From: Oreohelix idahoensis
Lineage: Eukaryota; Mollusca; Gastropoda; Stylommatophora; Oreohelicidae
Direction: 5' to 3'
DNA length: 64,000 nucleotides
Assembly: GCA_024509875.1 (NCBI GenBank)
Contig: JAMPIV010017564.1
Location: 186,001-250,000 of the forward strand
The notes beneath the pieces were generated by a model. It saw only the letters and a program-made list of their open reading frames with translations. It was not told the DNA's origin and ran no database searches. Shown in pieces: positions 35,341-47,327 of the stretch. The position numbers and the translations under genes are program-made. Each line of letters begins with the position of its first letter. The stretch's first letter is position 1.

Positions 35341-35575
35341 AATGTGATTCGCTTGCATAGCTATGCGGGGTTGTCGCACGGAAGGTCCAGGGTTCGAGTC
35401 CTGGGTAAGCCACTCACGTCTGTTGTGTTTCTGTTGTCTAGTTTTCTACTTCTTTATTTCTTACTAGTGTCTGAAAATATACCTTATGTTTGTCTAATAT
35501 GTATTTACTGTTTACAGGCCTCGGGTTTCCCTTCCTTATGTGTTATAAATGTTTATACATTTACACTTAGTAAAA
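35341..35575 (+). mobile_element. tRNA-headed SINE (SINE-3), copy 1
   Basis: A tRNA-like head with CATAGCTATGCGGGG (A-box position) and a near-perfect B box GGTTCGAGTCC (35391-35401). The body contains CCACTCACGTCTGT, TTGTCTAGTTTTCTACTTC and TTTACAGGCCTCGGGTTTCC. The same body follows a decayed head at 60921-61145. It is not a functional tRNA gene: no clover-leaf I can close. Confidence 0.75.
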
Positions 35576-35840
35576 TGTGTGTGATGTAAATTTATTAAAG
35601 TCAGTTATGGCCGGCATAAACCAGGGATTACGAAAGTGTGACAGAATGGGGCGACCCTCTCGATCTCTGTTTTACTCCGGCTGTATTTGGTGCATTTGCA
35701 GTACTGATTTTATTGCGTGCTTTCAATTGTCTTACTTTCCTTCTCTCTATACAATGTATCGGATAGTTTATATTTTCAAGTATTCTTTCACTACTTTCAG
35801 TATACTGTGTCTTGTATATTATCTGACACTCCATATGGAG
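35576..35840. other. No recognised gene
   Basis: AT-rich gap between SINE-3 and a LINE-A RT scrap. The ORF at 35577-35891 is a chance frame that enters the LINE. Confidence 0.4.
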
Positions 35841-36018
35841 GAGCTGCATAGTGTCAATGATAAAAAACCTCTATGCCAACTTTACGTGTAGCGTTGGGCA
35901 GAGCATCCTAACCTTTGAGGTGAAGACAGGAGTACGACAGGGATGCCCCTTATCAACCACGCTTTTTAACAGTAATAGACTGGGTGATGAGCCAGATAAC
36001 AGAGGGCAGTCCAAGAGG
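35841..36018 (+). pseudogene. LINE-A RT scrap, cut by element 3
   Basis: SMIKNLYANFTCSVGQS then TGVRQGCPLSTTLF, matching 34500-34740 and 52300-52500 in the opposite orientation. There is a frameshift after TTLF. Element 3 begins about 20 bp further on. Confidence 0.85.
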
Positions 36019-36036
36019 AATAAATACCTCACATTT

Positions 36037-36041
36037 GCAAG
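36037..36041. repeat. TSD of element 3, left copy (GCAAG)
   Basis: GCAAG at 36037-36041 and 45525-45529, perfectly matched and directly adjoining the LTR ends. Confidence 0.93.
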
Positions 36042-38398
36042 TGTGACGGAATTCTAAATACAATATCTAAATTATAATATAACAAGATAGTGCGTAAAGT
36101 CAAAATAAGATAGAAAATAAAAATTGAGTCCCGCGTCTTGTTCGCCCACGCCAGTTAATATGCGGGTTTTGCAAAGCCTTATAGCCGAATGGAGGGTACT
36201 GTATTTTTCAAATTTGACCTTGGATAAAACCTAACACTTGTTCCCAAAGTTCAAACAAAAATTGCCTCGATGATAGAATATATAGTAAAAGGGGGAGAGA
36301 GAGGGTGATAAATGGCCTCAAATGCAAATCGCGACTAACATCGTTTCTAAAAATAAAACCAACGCGCAAAAGCCTTGCCTAGGGCGATTCCCAAAATACG
36401 AGGAAAAAGTTAGAACATGTAGACAACTCGTGTCACAAAAACAACCTTAGCTCTTATTTCAAAGGACGTAATTATCACGTAAATAGAGAGGACAGCACAT
36501 GGAAAATAATTGAACGAGTAGTAGACTAAAAATAAAAAACTAACATAGAAAAAAAAACTGTGCACTTCTGAACCAAGCCAACTAGTCCCATATAAATTGT
36601 ATATTCGTGTACCGTAGGACTTGCTGACAAAGAATATGGTAGTAGTTACGCAAATAGTCCATTAATTAACTAATTATAGCCATAAACCTATAGTGGATCC
36701 GACCGGACTGTCAGGAAAGATCATGCCTGCTTATATTTTTTTTTGGCATGTTTTGAAAAAAACGACTTTGGGTAAATGAGGTTAAAAGGTACGGGATATT
36801 TGATTGGGTGGATTTTAAAGGAAGGCGAAGTATGATTGGTTGACCTAAAACTAAAAATATATTTGCCTTGGAAACATATTGGGAGTTGTTATTTGAAACG
36901 ATAGATTCAAAAATAAATGTAAACATGGTCACATTGGACAAAGCAGTAGATATTGGCACGAAACGGGGACTGTTCACTGCCATTTCAAGAAAATTTTGTG
37001 TAAAGCAAGATCGATGAGAGCAGGCGGAGAATTTTCTAACATAGGAAAAGCCTGGACATAGGGCAGATCGAAAATGTGCCATATTCTATTGCCTAGTCAT
37101 CGTTTACTTGTGTTATTTCCTTGCATCTGTGGTAAGATTGATTTTCTTAACATTTTATTTAAAATCAAATTTGAATGTGAGATACTAACATACGACTGTA
37201 AGTAAGTGAGTCTATGGCAGACTCAAAACAGAGTCTAGAGATTGATCCAGCATATGAAAGACTATCAGAGAGGTGTAGACCAACTAAATTATATATGATT
37301 ATCATCAGGAGCATAATACCTATCCGATTATATGGAAATAAGATTATTGCTGGAATTGCAGAGGCGTTGTAACTATTAGGGGAGAGGAATACTGGTATAC
37401 CTGGTCACATCAAAAGAAACTGGTGAAATGGATTGTCGTAAAGAGCTGATCTTACATGTTTGTTTGTAATGTGCCTGTACTGGTTGTAAAATATTATTGT
37501 AGGCTGTTGATTACGAAGGAGGCATATCCTTCTGATTTCAGAGGTTTTTGGTTGCTGTCAATAACTGGTGCCAGATTACAGTGGGCCGATATATTCATGC
37601 CACAGTCTTGCCTTTTTCGGAGACAACTGTAAACCACCATCATTCTTGAAGAAGTGGGAGCTGAAGGTTGTCGTTCAGCGAAGTGCAGGAAGATTCCTAC
37701 ATCATATTACAAAGATAGGTGCATGTTCGGCACCTGATCGCTCAACTAACATTATATTAAAAATAAGAGACTGGGAATAGTGATATAAACATTCCATCAG
37801 TGTCCACAGAAACTTACAAACAACATGCAGAGATGATGATAATAAACAATCTACCAGTGTATACTAGAAGTCACCTCAGTTAGAAAATACAATACACCCT
37901 TATATAATAATAATAGGTGTATTATGGACAGAAGATCCATTGTATAAATTGATTGATGTAATTAATTTCTATGATTTCACTTTGATTGTCAGTCCTGATT
38001 CCAAATAAATTAGATTCAGGACAATAAATTGAAAAAAAATTAACTTTACCAAACTTTCAACCACTGACTTACTAAAGATAGTCTTTTAAAGTGTAGTTCG
38101 TATGTGATTGTCGTGGTACTGTTGTGTTGTATTAGATAATAAAATAATTTGTCTAATTGTTTATATGTTTAGTTGGTTAATGCAACCTTACACTAACATT
38201 TCATAACCCTAGACACCAAACGTAGTCATCTTACAGTCTATCTAGAATAAGTCTGAATGAGATCATAGTGGTGGTAGTAGAAAGGTGCCCTGGAAATTTA
38301 CTCTAATATTTATTATATTCAGGGACCTTCACAGCTGACCTCACTCAGTACATTAAGATTTCTTAACAACAAACTGTATTAACATCAAACCCACCACA
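36042..38398 (+). repeat. 5' LTR of element 3 (family II), 2357 bp
   Basis: Begins TGTGACGGAATTC and ends AACCCACCACA. It is a near-perfect direct repeat of 43169-45524, differing by scattered single bases and short homopolymer changes. It is unusually long for an LTR. ORFs on both strands (36711-37082 minus, 37568-37780 plus) recur in the other LTR only because the copies are so similar. Confidence 0.96.
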
Positions 38399-38633
38399 TA
38401 TATTGGGGTATCGCTCCTGGGGATGGAATTTCTCATAGCACCAGTTATATTGGGTGGCTTGCTCCAGGGATTTGTAATTACCAATAGTATAAAACTAAAA
38501 GTATTCCTTTTGTGGAAATTAAATAGTGGTTGAGCTATCAGTGCCTGTGGTTGTTCTTAGTTATAATTAGAAATTGTTAGTTATAATTAGAAATTTGTCT
38601 AGTTAGAAATTTTAAAGGTTTGCATAGTACAGA
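38399..38633 (+). other. Leader of element 3 with duplicated primer-site-like motif
   Basis: TGGGGTATCGCTCCTGGGGA at 38404 and TGGGTGGCTTGCTCCAGGGA at 38451 lie 47 bp apart. Both resemble, with small insertions, the tRNA-Pro-complementary primer site of gammaretroviruses. A short AT-rich leader then runs to the gag ATG at 38634. Confidence 0.5.
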
Positions 38634-39962
38634 ATGGCTGATCTGGCAAAGTTTCGATCTGCTGATGTGCAGGCTGCTAAAGAACTGGGAATGGAGGGGC
38701 AAATTATGATTGCCTATGTCACAACTGAATGCGACAAATTTATTGAACGTGAAGAGAGAAAATTTGAAGCAAAAAGAAAGTTAGAGGCCGATAAAGAAAT
38801 TAAGATGCTGCAGATTGAGGCTGACAAAGAGGCTAGGGCATTGGAGGCGGATCGTGAGGCGGAAATAAAGCGGCTCCAGTTTGAAGAAAAGAGACAGGCT
38901 ACAGAAATTGAAGAAAAGAGACAGGCTACAGAAAGAGAAGAAAAGAGACTGGCTGCAGAAAGAGAAGAAAGAAGGCAGGCTGCAGAAAGGGAAGCAGAAA
39001 AGGAGGAGAAGAGATTACAAAGGGAACATGAGTTACGACTAAGGGAGGTTGAGTTTCAAAGCCATGCTCTTGAAAATGGTGCCAGCCCCTTTATCTCCGA
39101 TGCTACTGCTAGTCAGGGAGCCTCAACCTCAGCTATGAGTTTTCATTTAGACCATTTTGTTGAGAAAGACGATAATATAGAAAGTTATCTAAATAGATAT
39201 GAACTTTTGGCTACCACGTATGGTTTAGAGAGAGAAAGGTGGAGCCTAAAGTTATCACAAGGGCTTCGTGGTACAGCTTATAAAGTTTTTGCCAAGATGA
39301 GCAGGGATGATCAGGACAATTATGACATGCTAAAGCAGGCTCTTTTGTTAAAATATGAAAAGAATGGGGAATTTTATAGAAAAAAATTTAGGAATGCCAA
39401 ACTACTGTCGAATGAGACCTATCACTAGTTCTCTGCACGGTTAGAGACCTACTTGGAGAAATGGACTGCTCTGGGGAAAACCCAAGATCTTAAGGAAATG
39501 ATCTTTATTGAGCAACTAAGAGAGTCCATGGCTCCAGACCTGAGAAAGTTTCTCATGGAACAAGGTGCAGAGAGGCTGGGTGAGTTACTCAATGTCGCTG
39601 AGAGGTATCAGGCAGCCCAAGCAGAGGTAGCTGGTAATAAAAAGAAACAAGGGGAAAATGTTAAGGCACCACAAAACTTTAATAGGTTTGATAATAGAGA
39701 ACAGAAAAAAGGTATGCAACAGTTTGATAGGCCACGCCATGATTTTAAAAATAAAACCTCACAATTCAATGAAAGGAAATATGATGAAAGAAAACCTTTT
39801 AACCAGGGAAAGAGGTATTGTAAAAATTGTCGGATGGACAACCATAACACTGAAAATTGTAGAAGGAAACCTCCTAATTTTGCTGCAATGAAATCTGGGA
39901 AGAAGGGAACCAAGGCCAACCCTACTGAACAGCAGGAACCTTATCACCCCCCCAGTGTGTGA
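38634..39962 (+). pseudogene. Gag of element 3 with in-frame stop
   Basis: Reads MADLAKFRSADVQ, then a charged coiled coil with 9-residue repeats (EEKRQATER type, about residues 40-140). The capsid follows with a SCAN-like C-terminal portion: YLEKWTALG, MIFIEQLRESM and LGELLNVAERYQ. A single TAG at 39426-39428 interrupts the frame within this portion; the same frame resumes at once. The nucleocapsid end has a canonical CX2CX4HX4C knuckle (CKNCRMDNHNTENC). The frame ends at 39962, just after a C7 run, where the protease frame takes over in +1. Confidence 0.9.
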
Positions 39963-40287
39963 AGATGTAATATGTAATGGGGTCACCATAAGGTGTTTGT
40001 ATGATACTGGATTGGATTATGATTCAGTTGTGAGTTCTCACCTGGTGCAAGCAGATCAATATACCACAGAAACAGTGGAAATTCAAGCTGCAACCAAGGA
40101 CGTAGCGACCATGACACTTCCCATCGCCCGGATACATGTGAAAACGCGATATTTGGAAGGAATCATAAAAGCAGCAGTGATAAATGAACCAATCTACCCT
40201 CTGATATTGGGGTGTAGATATGTCTTCTTGGGGAATCCCAAGAGACCTGTGATCATGGCAACAGTTCAGACCAGATCACAGTCTTAA
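39955..40287 (+). pseudogene. Aspartic protease of element 3
   Basis: Begins CEDVICNGVTIRCLYDTG, with the catalytic DTG motif retained, and continues through LILGCRYVFLG, where the flap/ILG region is expected. It is in the +1 frame relative to gag, and there is no good ATG. A TAA at 40285-40287 ends it; downstream coding continues in frame for about 25 residues, then shifts near 40360. Confidence 0.82.
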
Positions 40288-40349
40288 AAGGAGGAGGATA
40301 ATCCAATAAATACTCATCCAGATGAGATGAGGAAGGCACAGGCGGAGGA

Positions 40350-41624
40350 TAAGACCTCAAGCCTTGTTTTAAGAAATTGCCCAAATGTCATACACCTCCA
40401 GGCAAGGGAGATTTCTATATGAAAAACAAATTGATTTACAGGAAGGCTGGAACTGGATCCAATGGTCACGGACAGCTGGTCCTTCCCATTTCATATAGGA
40501 CTAAAGTGTTGGAACTAGGGCATGCGATTCCCTTCAGTGGTCATATGGGGATCAGTGCAACCGGACAGCGTATAGCTTGTCATTATTTCTGGCCAGAAAT
40601 AACTGAAGACATAAAGAGATATGTAATGTCCTGTTCAGAGTGCCAACGGGTAGCTCCAAAGCATTGGACTGCTCCAGCAACTCTAGGGGAAATGCCCATA
40701 GTGGGAACACCTTTTGAGAGAGTTGCAATGGACATTGTGGGACCTCTCACTCGGACCAAGAGGAGGAACAGTTATATTCTGACTCTGGTGGACACTTGTT
40801 CTATGTGGGGAGAGGCGGTAGCCCTGTCATCAATCGATTCAAATCATGTGGCAGAGGCATTACTCACAATCTTCACAAGGTTAGGCTTTCCCAACCAAAT
40901 CTTGACTGATAATGGCTCTCAGTTCAAGGGAAAACTAACGGAAGAAGTTTTCAGGATCTTTCAAGCAAAACACTTTCATTGTAGCCCGTACCATCCCCAA
41001 GGAATTGGCCAAGTGGAAAGGTTCAACGGGACACTCATTTCGATCCTGAGAAATTTGGCACATGAAAAACCAGATACATGGGGCCAGTACCTTCACGCCG
41101 CCCTCATTGCTTATCGGGAGGTACCCTATAGTTCAACCGGGATGGCACCCGCAACCCTGTTATTTGGGAGGCCAATAAAAGGTCCATTAGAAGCCTTGTT
41201 AAGGACATGGACTGATGAAAAGGCAGAAGAAAATATTACTTCATCATATCAATATGTGAACGAGCTGACCACTCGTCTTAAAACTGGCTGGAAACTTGCC
41301 AATGAAAATTTGAGACAAGCCAGGAAAAAGCATGCTGCCTATTATAATAAGAAAGCGAAGGACAGAAACTTAGCTGTTGGAGAGAAGGTGCTTCTTCTTT
41401 TCCCCAGCAGCAGTAACAAGTTGCAAATTGGATGGAAAGGTCCACATACAGTTCTAGAGAAGGTGTCTAGAACAAATTATAAGATAGATAAGAAGGGGAA
41501 AGAGAAAATCTATCATGGGAATCTTCTGAAGAAATATTTGGAAAGAGAAAACAAGGAAGAGACACACTTACTGACCTTGTCTGTTGCAATGGAAATGAAA
41601 AAAGGTACCACTCATCTCTCATGA
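40350..41624 (+). pseudogene. Integrase of element 3
   Basis: The zinc finger (HAIPFSGH...CSECQ) and core (AMDIVGP; LTDNGSQF; VERFN, D-X35-E) are intact. The GPH module WKGPHTVLEK and HGNLLKKY follow. The frame is open from about 40350 to 41624 and then shifts by one base at an A-run near 41598. All three catalytic residues are present, so this domain alone looks undamaged. Confidence 0.9.
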
Positions 41625-41639
41625 ATATCCCTTACATCC

Positions 41640-42534
41640 CTGTGAGACCGTTGCGCAGGTAAAAGTCAGTACACATTTAACGAAAAATCAGAGGGAGAGA
41701 GTTCAACAGGTTATAGATAATCATACAGATGTGCTAACGGACAGACCGGGGCATACAAACTTATTAGAATATGATATGAAACTTATAGACCCAACACCAA
41801 TCTGTATGAGAGCCTATTAGATTCCTTTCGCTAAAGAAAAATCTTTGAAGGAGGAGATAGATTATCTGTTGACAGAAGGGATTATCTCGCACAGTGAATC
41901 TCCTTACAGCTCCAGTGTAGTTCTGTTAAGAAAATCCTCAGGAGAACACCGGCTGTGTATAGATTACAGGAAACTGAATGCTGTCACAGAAGGTCAGGTG
42001 GATCCGTTACCGGATACAAATCAGCTGTTTGCCAGGCTGAATAAAGCTAAATATTTCTCTAAGGTGGATCTGAGCAAAGGCTACTATCAGATTCCAGTAA
42101 GGCCTGAGGTTAGACCTTATTTAGCCCTTAGCACCTCGGACGGACATTATGCATTTAATATGTTGCCATTTGGATTGGAAAATGCTCCGAGTGTGTTCTC
42201 TAGAATGATGAGAAAATTGTTGGATCCCCTGAATAATCCATGCATCACAAATTTCATGGATAATATTCTAATAGCAACTGAAACATTTGAGGAACACATT
42301 AACTCTCTGAATATGTTATTTGATCGACTTAGAGAAGCCAATTTGACCGCTAGACCGACCAAATGTTGTGTTGGATGTAAACAGCTTGAATTCTTGGGAC
42401 ACACAGTATCTCGGGGAAACATGACCCCTGACCCCAAGAATTTAGAGAAATTGAAAAAAGCTCCGAGACCACAGACAAAAAAAAGATGTGCGATCTTTCG
42501 TCTTATTATGTGGTTTCTACCAAAAATATATTAA
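41640..42534 (+). pseudogene. RT of element 3, catalytic Asp lost
   Basis: The frame from about 41600 contains NHTDVLTDRPGH, a TAG at 41818-41820, SPYSSSVVLLRK, CIDYRKLN, FSKVDLSKGYYQI and MLPFGLENAPSVF. The catalytic box reads FMDN (42253-42264), so the second Asp is Asn. The frame is lost in an A8 run at about 42477-42484. Confidence 0.9.
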
Positions 42535-43090
42535 AAACTTTAACTCCATATGTGCTCCGTTGACTGATTTAACGCGCAAAGGAAATTCTGATAGAATTAC
42601 GTGGACGGCGCAGTGTGAATTAGCATATCAAGAATTGAAGAAAAAGCTCACAAGCAGGCCTATCTTGAAATTGCTTGACTTAAGTCAAGAGTTTGTTTTG
42701 AGAACGGATGCGAGTAACGTCGGATTGGGGGCAGCTCTATTACAAAGGTCAAATGCACTTGATGGGGAATTAACCCCAGTTGTTTATGCTAGCCGTAAGT
42801 TGAATACAGCAGAACAAAAATATTCAACAAGTGAAAAAGAATGTCTCGCTGTCATCTGGGGAATAAAAAAGTTCCAGATTTATCTCTATGAAAAATCATT
42901 TAGGATCCAGACAGATCATAAACCACTCGTATTTCTGTCACAAGCTAAGCATGAAAATGCTAGATTATTACGTTGGTCGTTGCTCCTACAGCCATACCAG
43001 TTTAGCATAGAATATATTCCCGGAAAAACCAATGTCTGTGCAGACTTTTTAAGTAGACACCCGTACGATGAAAATCAGAATAGTCACTAG
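42488..43090 (+). pseudogene. RNase H of element 3
   Basis: Continues RT in a shifted frame: VRSFVLLCGFYQKY, then LRTDASNVGLGAAL, SEKECLAVIWGI, QTDHKPL and NVCADFLSR. The four acidic positions are kept. Stop at 43088-43090. Confidence 0.9.
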
Positions 43091-43168
43091 GCATGCGGAA
43101 TAAATTTATCTATGTGTATTTTGAATTATGAACTGACATTTTGTAGTCTGTTCTAAATTGGGGAGATG
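43091..43168 (+). other. Short 3' UTR and purine tract of element 3
   Basis: Only 78 bp separate the stop from the LTR. TTGGGGAGATG directly precedes TGTGACGG and is the likely polypurine primer. Confidence 0.6.
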
Positions 43169-45524
43169 TGTGACGGAATTCTAAATACAATATCTAAATT
43201 ATAATATAACAAGATAGTGCGTAAAGTCAAAATAAGATAGAAAATAAAAATTGAGTCCCGCGTCTTGTTCGCCCACGCCAGTTAATATGCGGGTTTTGCA
43301 AAGCCTTATAGCCGAATGGAGGGTACTGTATTTTTCAAATTTGTCCTTGGATAAAACCTAACACTTTTTCCCAAAGTTCAAACAAAAATTGCCTCGGTGA
43401 TAGAATATATAGTAAAAGGGGGAGAGAGAGGGTGATAAATGGCCTCAAATGCAAATCGCGACTAACATCGTTTCTAAAAATAAAACCAACGCGCAAAAGC
43501 CTTGCCTAGGGCGATTCCCAAAATACGAGGAAAAAGTTAGAACATGTAGACAACTCGTGTCACAAAAACAACCTTAGCTCTTATTTCAAAGGACGTAATT
43601 ATCACGTAAATAGAGAGGATAGCACATGGAAAAGAATTGAACGAGTAGTAGACTAAAAATAAAAAAACTAACATAGAAAAAAAAACTGTGTACTTTTGAA
43701 CCAAGCCAACTAGTCCCATATAAATTGTATATTTTTGTACCTTAGGACTTGCTGACAAAGAATATGGTAGTAGTTACGCAAATAGTCCATTAATTAACTA
43801 ATTATAGCCATAATACTATAGTGGATCCGACCGGACTGTCAGGAAAGATCATGCCTGCTTATATTTTTTTTGGCATGTTTTGAAAAAAAACGACTTTGGG
43901 TAAATGAGGTTAAAAGGTACGGGATATTTGATTGGGTGGATTTTAAAGGAAGGCGAAGTATGATTGGTTGACCTAAAACTAAAAATAGATTTGCCTTGGA
44001 AACATATTGGGAGTTGTTATTTGAAACGATAGATTCAAAAATAAATGTAAACATGGTCCCATTGGACAAAGCAGTAGATATTGGCACGAAACAGGGACGG
44101 TTCACTGCCATTTCAAGAAAATTTTGTGTAAAGCAAGATCGATGAGAGCAGGCGGAGAATTTTCTAACATAGGAAAAGCCTGGACATAGGGCAGATCGAA
44201 AATGTGCCATATTCTATTGCCTAGTCATCGTTTACTTGTGTTATTTCCTTGCATCTGGGGTAAGATTGATTTTCTTAACATTTTATTTAAAATCAAATTT
44301 GAATGTGAGATACTAACATACGACTGTAAGTAAATGAGTCTATGGCAGACTCAAAACAGAGTCTAGAGATTGATCCAGCATATGAAATACTATCAGAGAG
44401 GTGCAGACCAACTAAATTATATATGATAATCATCAAGAGCATAATACCTATCCTATTGTATGGAAAACAGATTATTGCTGGAATTGCAGAGGCGTTGTAA
44501 CTATTAGGGGAGAGCAATACTGGTACACCTGGTCACATCAAAAGAAACTGGTGAAATGGATTGTCGTAAAGAGCTGATCTTACGTGTTTGTTTGTAATGT
44601 GACTGTACTGGTTGTAAACTATTATTGTAGGCTGCTGATTACGAAGGAGGCATATCCTTCTGATTTCAGAGGTTTTTGGTTGCTGTCAATAACTGGTGCC
44701 AGACTACAGTGGGCCGATATATTCATGCCACAGTCTTGCCTTTTTCGGAGACAACTGTAAACCACCATCATTCTTGAAGAAGTGGGAGCTGAAGGTTGTC
44801 GTTCAGCGAAGTGCAGGAAGATTCCTACATCATATTACAAAGATAGGTGCATGTTCGGCACCTGATCGCTCAACTAACATTATATTAAAAATAAGAGACT
44901 GGGAATAGTGATATAAACATTCCATCAGTGTCCACAGAAACTTACAAACAACATGCAGAGATGATGATAATAAACAATCTGCCAGTGTATACTAGAAGTC
45001 ACCTCAGTTAGAAAATACAATACACCCTTATATAATAATAATAGGTGTATTATGGACAGAAGATCCATTGTATAAATTGATTGATGTAATTAATTTCTAT
45101 GATTTCACTTTGATTGTCAGTCCTGATTCCAAATAAATTAGATTCAGGACAATAAATTGAAAAAACATTAACTTTACCAAACTTTCAACCACTGACTTAC
45201 TAAAGATAGTCTTTTAAAGTGTAGTTCGTATGTGATTGTCGTAGTACTGTTGTGTTGTATTAGATAATAAAATAATTTGTGTAATTGTTTATATGTTTAG
45301 TTGGTTAATGCAACCTTACACTAACATTTCATAACCCTAGACCAAACGTAGTCATCTTACAGTCTATGTAGAATAAGTCTGAATGAGATCATAGTGGTGG
45401 TAGTAGAAAGGTGCCCTGGAAATTTACTCTAATATTTATTATATTCAGGGACCTTCACAGCTGACCTCATTCAGTACACTAAGATTTCTTAACAACAAAC
45501 TGTATTAACATCAAACCCACCACA
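43169..45524 (+). repeat. 3' LTR of element 3, 2356 bp
   Basis: Near-identical to the 5' LTR, with the same TG...CA ends, followed by GCAAG. Confidence 0.96.
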
Positions 45525-46151
45525 GCAAGGAGAGGTAGAGATAATATTACGAGAGGCAGGTTGGTAAAATTCCCTTGTACCAAGCTTAGCCGTGGCGGAT
45601 TAACGCTATCTGCCTAATCACCGATAAGACTGGTGCGGACATCACTGTCGCGTTTAGATAGGTGTTAAAGTTATGTATGGTCCCGCCTGAGTATAGGAGA
45701 TGGTGATGATACGTGAGGAGTAAAGGTATAAGAAAGAGTTATCAACATCTAACTTTTGACAGACGCAGCCCTAACTTTTGACAGACGTAGCACTGGATTT
45801 ATTCAGAAAGTTGAGCTGTTTCAAAATCGGCACTCACCACAGAGCCAGCCGATAGGATTTACCAATCAATCAATTACCATCAAAAGTAACAATTTTTAGC
45901 AACTAGCTGTTTCCAACTACCAGAAATATTTGTTTTTCCATTCTTTGCTGTGAACACAAGGTCTCGATTTTTTTCTACATTTAACTATTCGAGGTGACAT
46001 TATTGATCCAAGAGTACCCTAACAAACTTGGCGTCCACCTTATAAAGTTATCATCAAGGCTGGACTGGGGCCAAATTTGGCACTGAACACTGACAGTATC
46101 AATATCGATAAATATATTCAGGATAACTGTATATTCCAGGAAATATCACTA

Positions 46152-46253
<102 letters not shown>

Positions 46254-46319
46254 CTGATGTATTTGATCTTTCTTTTAGATATTCGATGTTGTAAAGTTTA
46301 AATGATAATAAGCAACAAT

Positions 46320-46540
46320 AGAATTAAACGTTGTGTGTTGGTCAGACCCATACCCATTTAACCATAGTTTTTTTACGTTTGTGTGTCTTGTTGTCACATA
46401 GCTATGTGTGTGTGTGGTTAGTGTAACTTATGTTTCTACAAATGAGGAGGCGCAAGATTGTCTTATTCTAAATTACAGTCGTATAGATAGGCTGGACTAG
46501 AGAAACTACTCAGTCCAGAGACAGATCTTCTCCTTAATTT
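46320..46540 (+). repeat. Unclassified repeat R2, copy near foldback
   Basis: TGTGTTGGTCAGACCCATAC and TCTTGTTGTCACATAGCTAT occur here. The reverse complement of the same blocks is at about 62995-63120. A weaker copy is at 20990-21330. Confidence 0.65.
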
Positions 46541-46660
46541 ATTCACTCGTGGAAAATCTATTTCTTATACCCTTACTCCTCACGTATCATCACCTTCTCC
46601 TATACTCAGGCGGGACCATACATAACTTCAACACCTATCTAAACGCGACAATATCCAAAT

Positions 46661-47327
46661 CTTAGTATACGGGGAGACAATTGATGGACAGACACAGATA
46701 AGAGATTACTTTCTGATAAAATAATAAATTGTTACTTTTGAAACACGTTGTCATATGAGGTTAACGACATGTTCGCAAGTCTGTACGCACGGCATCGTAT
46801 GACTTATTGCCATAAATGGTAATACGTGACCTTTTGCTTTACGCACCTTATTTCACGTGGAAAATTTTGAAATTACCACACCCTACCCCGCCTGTTTGAA
46901 AATGATTGGAGCGTTTCTTTAACTCCATAAACAACAGATGCGTGAGAGACTGTGAATATAACCTGGCATGTTTCAGTGTTATTCCACTTTAAAGATCGCT
47001 TGCCAAGAAACCAGACCTTTCTAGAGTGAAGCCTGGAATTCAAAATTCCTTCTTAACATACCGGACACCTTTTATTGGAGAATTTTGGACGGACTTTCAT
47101 AGCCCAAGAAATATCTTTCATATTAAATAAGGAAACCTGGATTGAGGAAACTGAAGGATCACACACGAAGTCAGAAAGGGAACTTGTTACATTAACGACA
47201 CCCCAGACGCGTGTAAGAGACCTATTCAAGTCTCTTTTATTCATATGAGCAAAACGTCTGTGAGCCAGAATTGGCGTAAGCTGTCATGTTATATTTTATA
47301 TTACTAACATGTGAACTAACATATATA
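46661..47327. other. No recognised gene
   Basis: No ORF with family support. I see nothing I can name. Confidence 0.4.

Noticed and set aside
35380..35410. A tRNA gene with a near-perfect B box
   Set aside because: Downstream sequence is a repeated SINE body, the head does not fold into a clear clover-leaf, and a second decayed copy exists at 60921.
39940..39962. Programmed +1 frameshift between gag and protease of element 3 at a C7 run
   Set aside because: The protease frame is +1 to gag at this run, which would allow it, but element 1 has no shift and several other breaks in elements 2 and 3 are also single-base changes in homopolymers. Decay or sequence error is simpler.
38634..43090. 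Element 3 as dead on arrival and moved in trans
   Set aside because: The LTRs look about 98% identical while pol has several lesions, but that much divergence already allows tens of substitutions in 4.4 kb, so decay after insertion is enough.
36711..44908. ORFs of 123 and 70 residues found in both element 3 LTRs
   Set aside because: The LTRs are near identical, so any chance ORF is duplicated. No family motif, and the diverged solo LTR shows no counterpart I can see.
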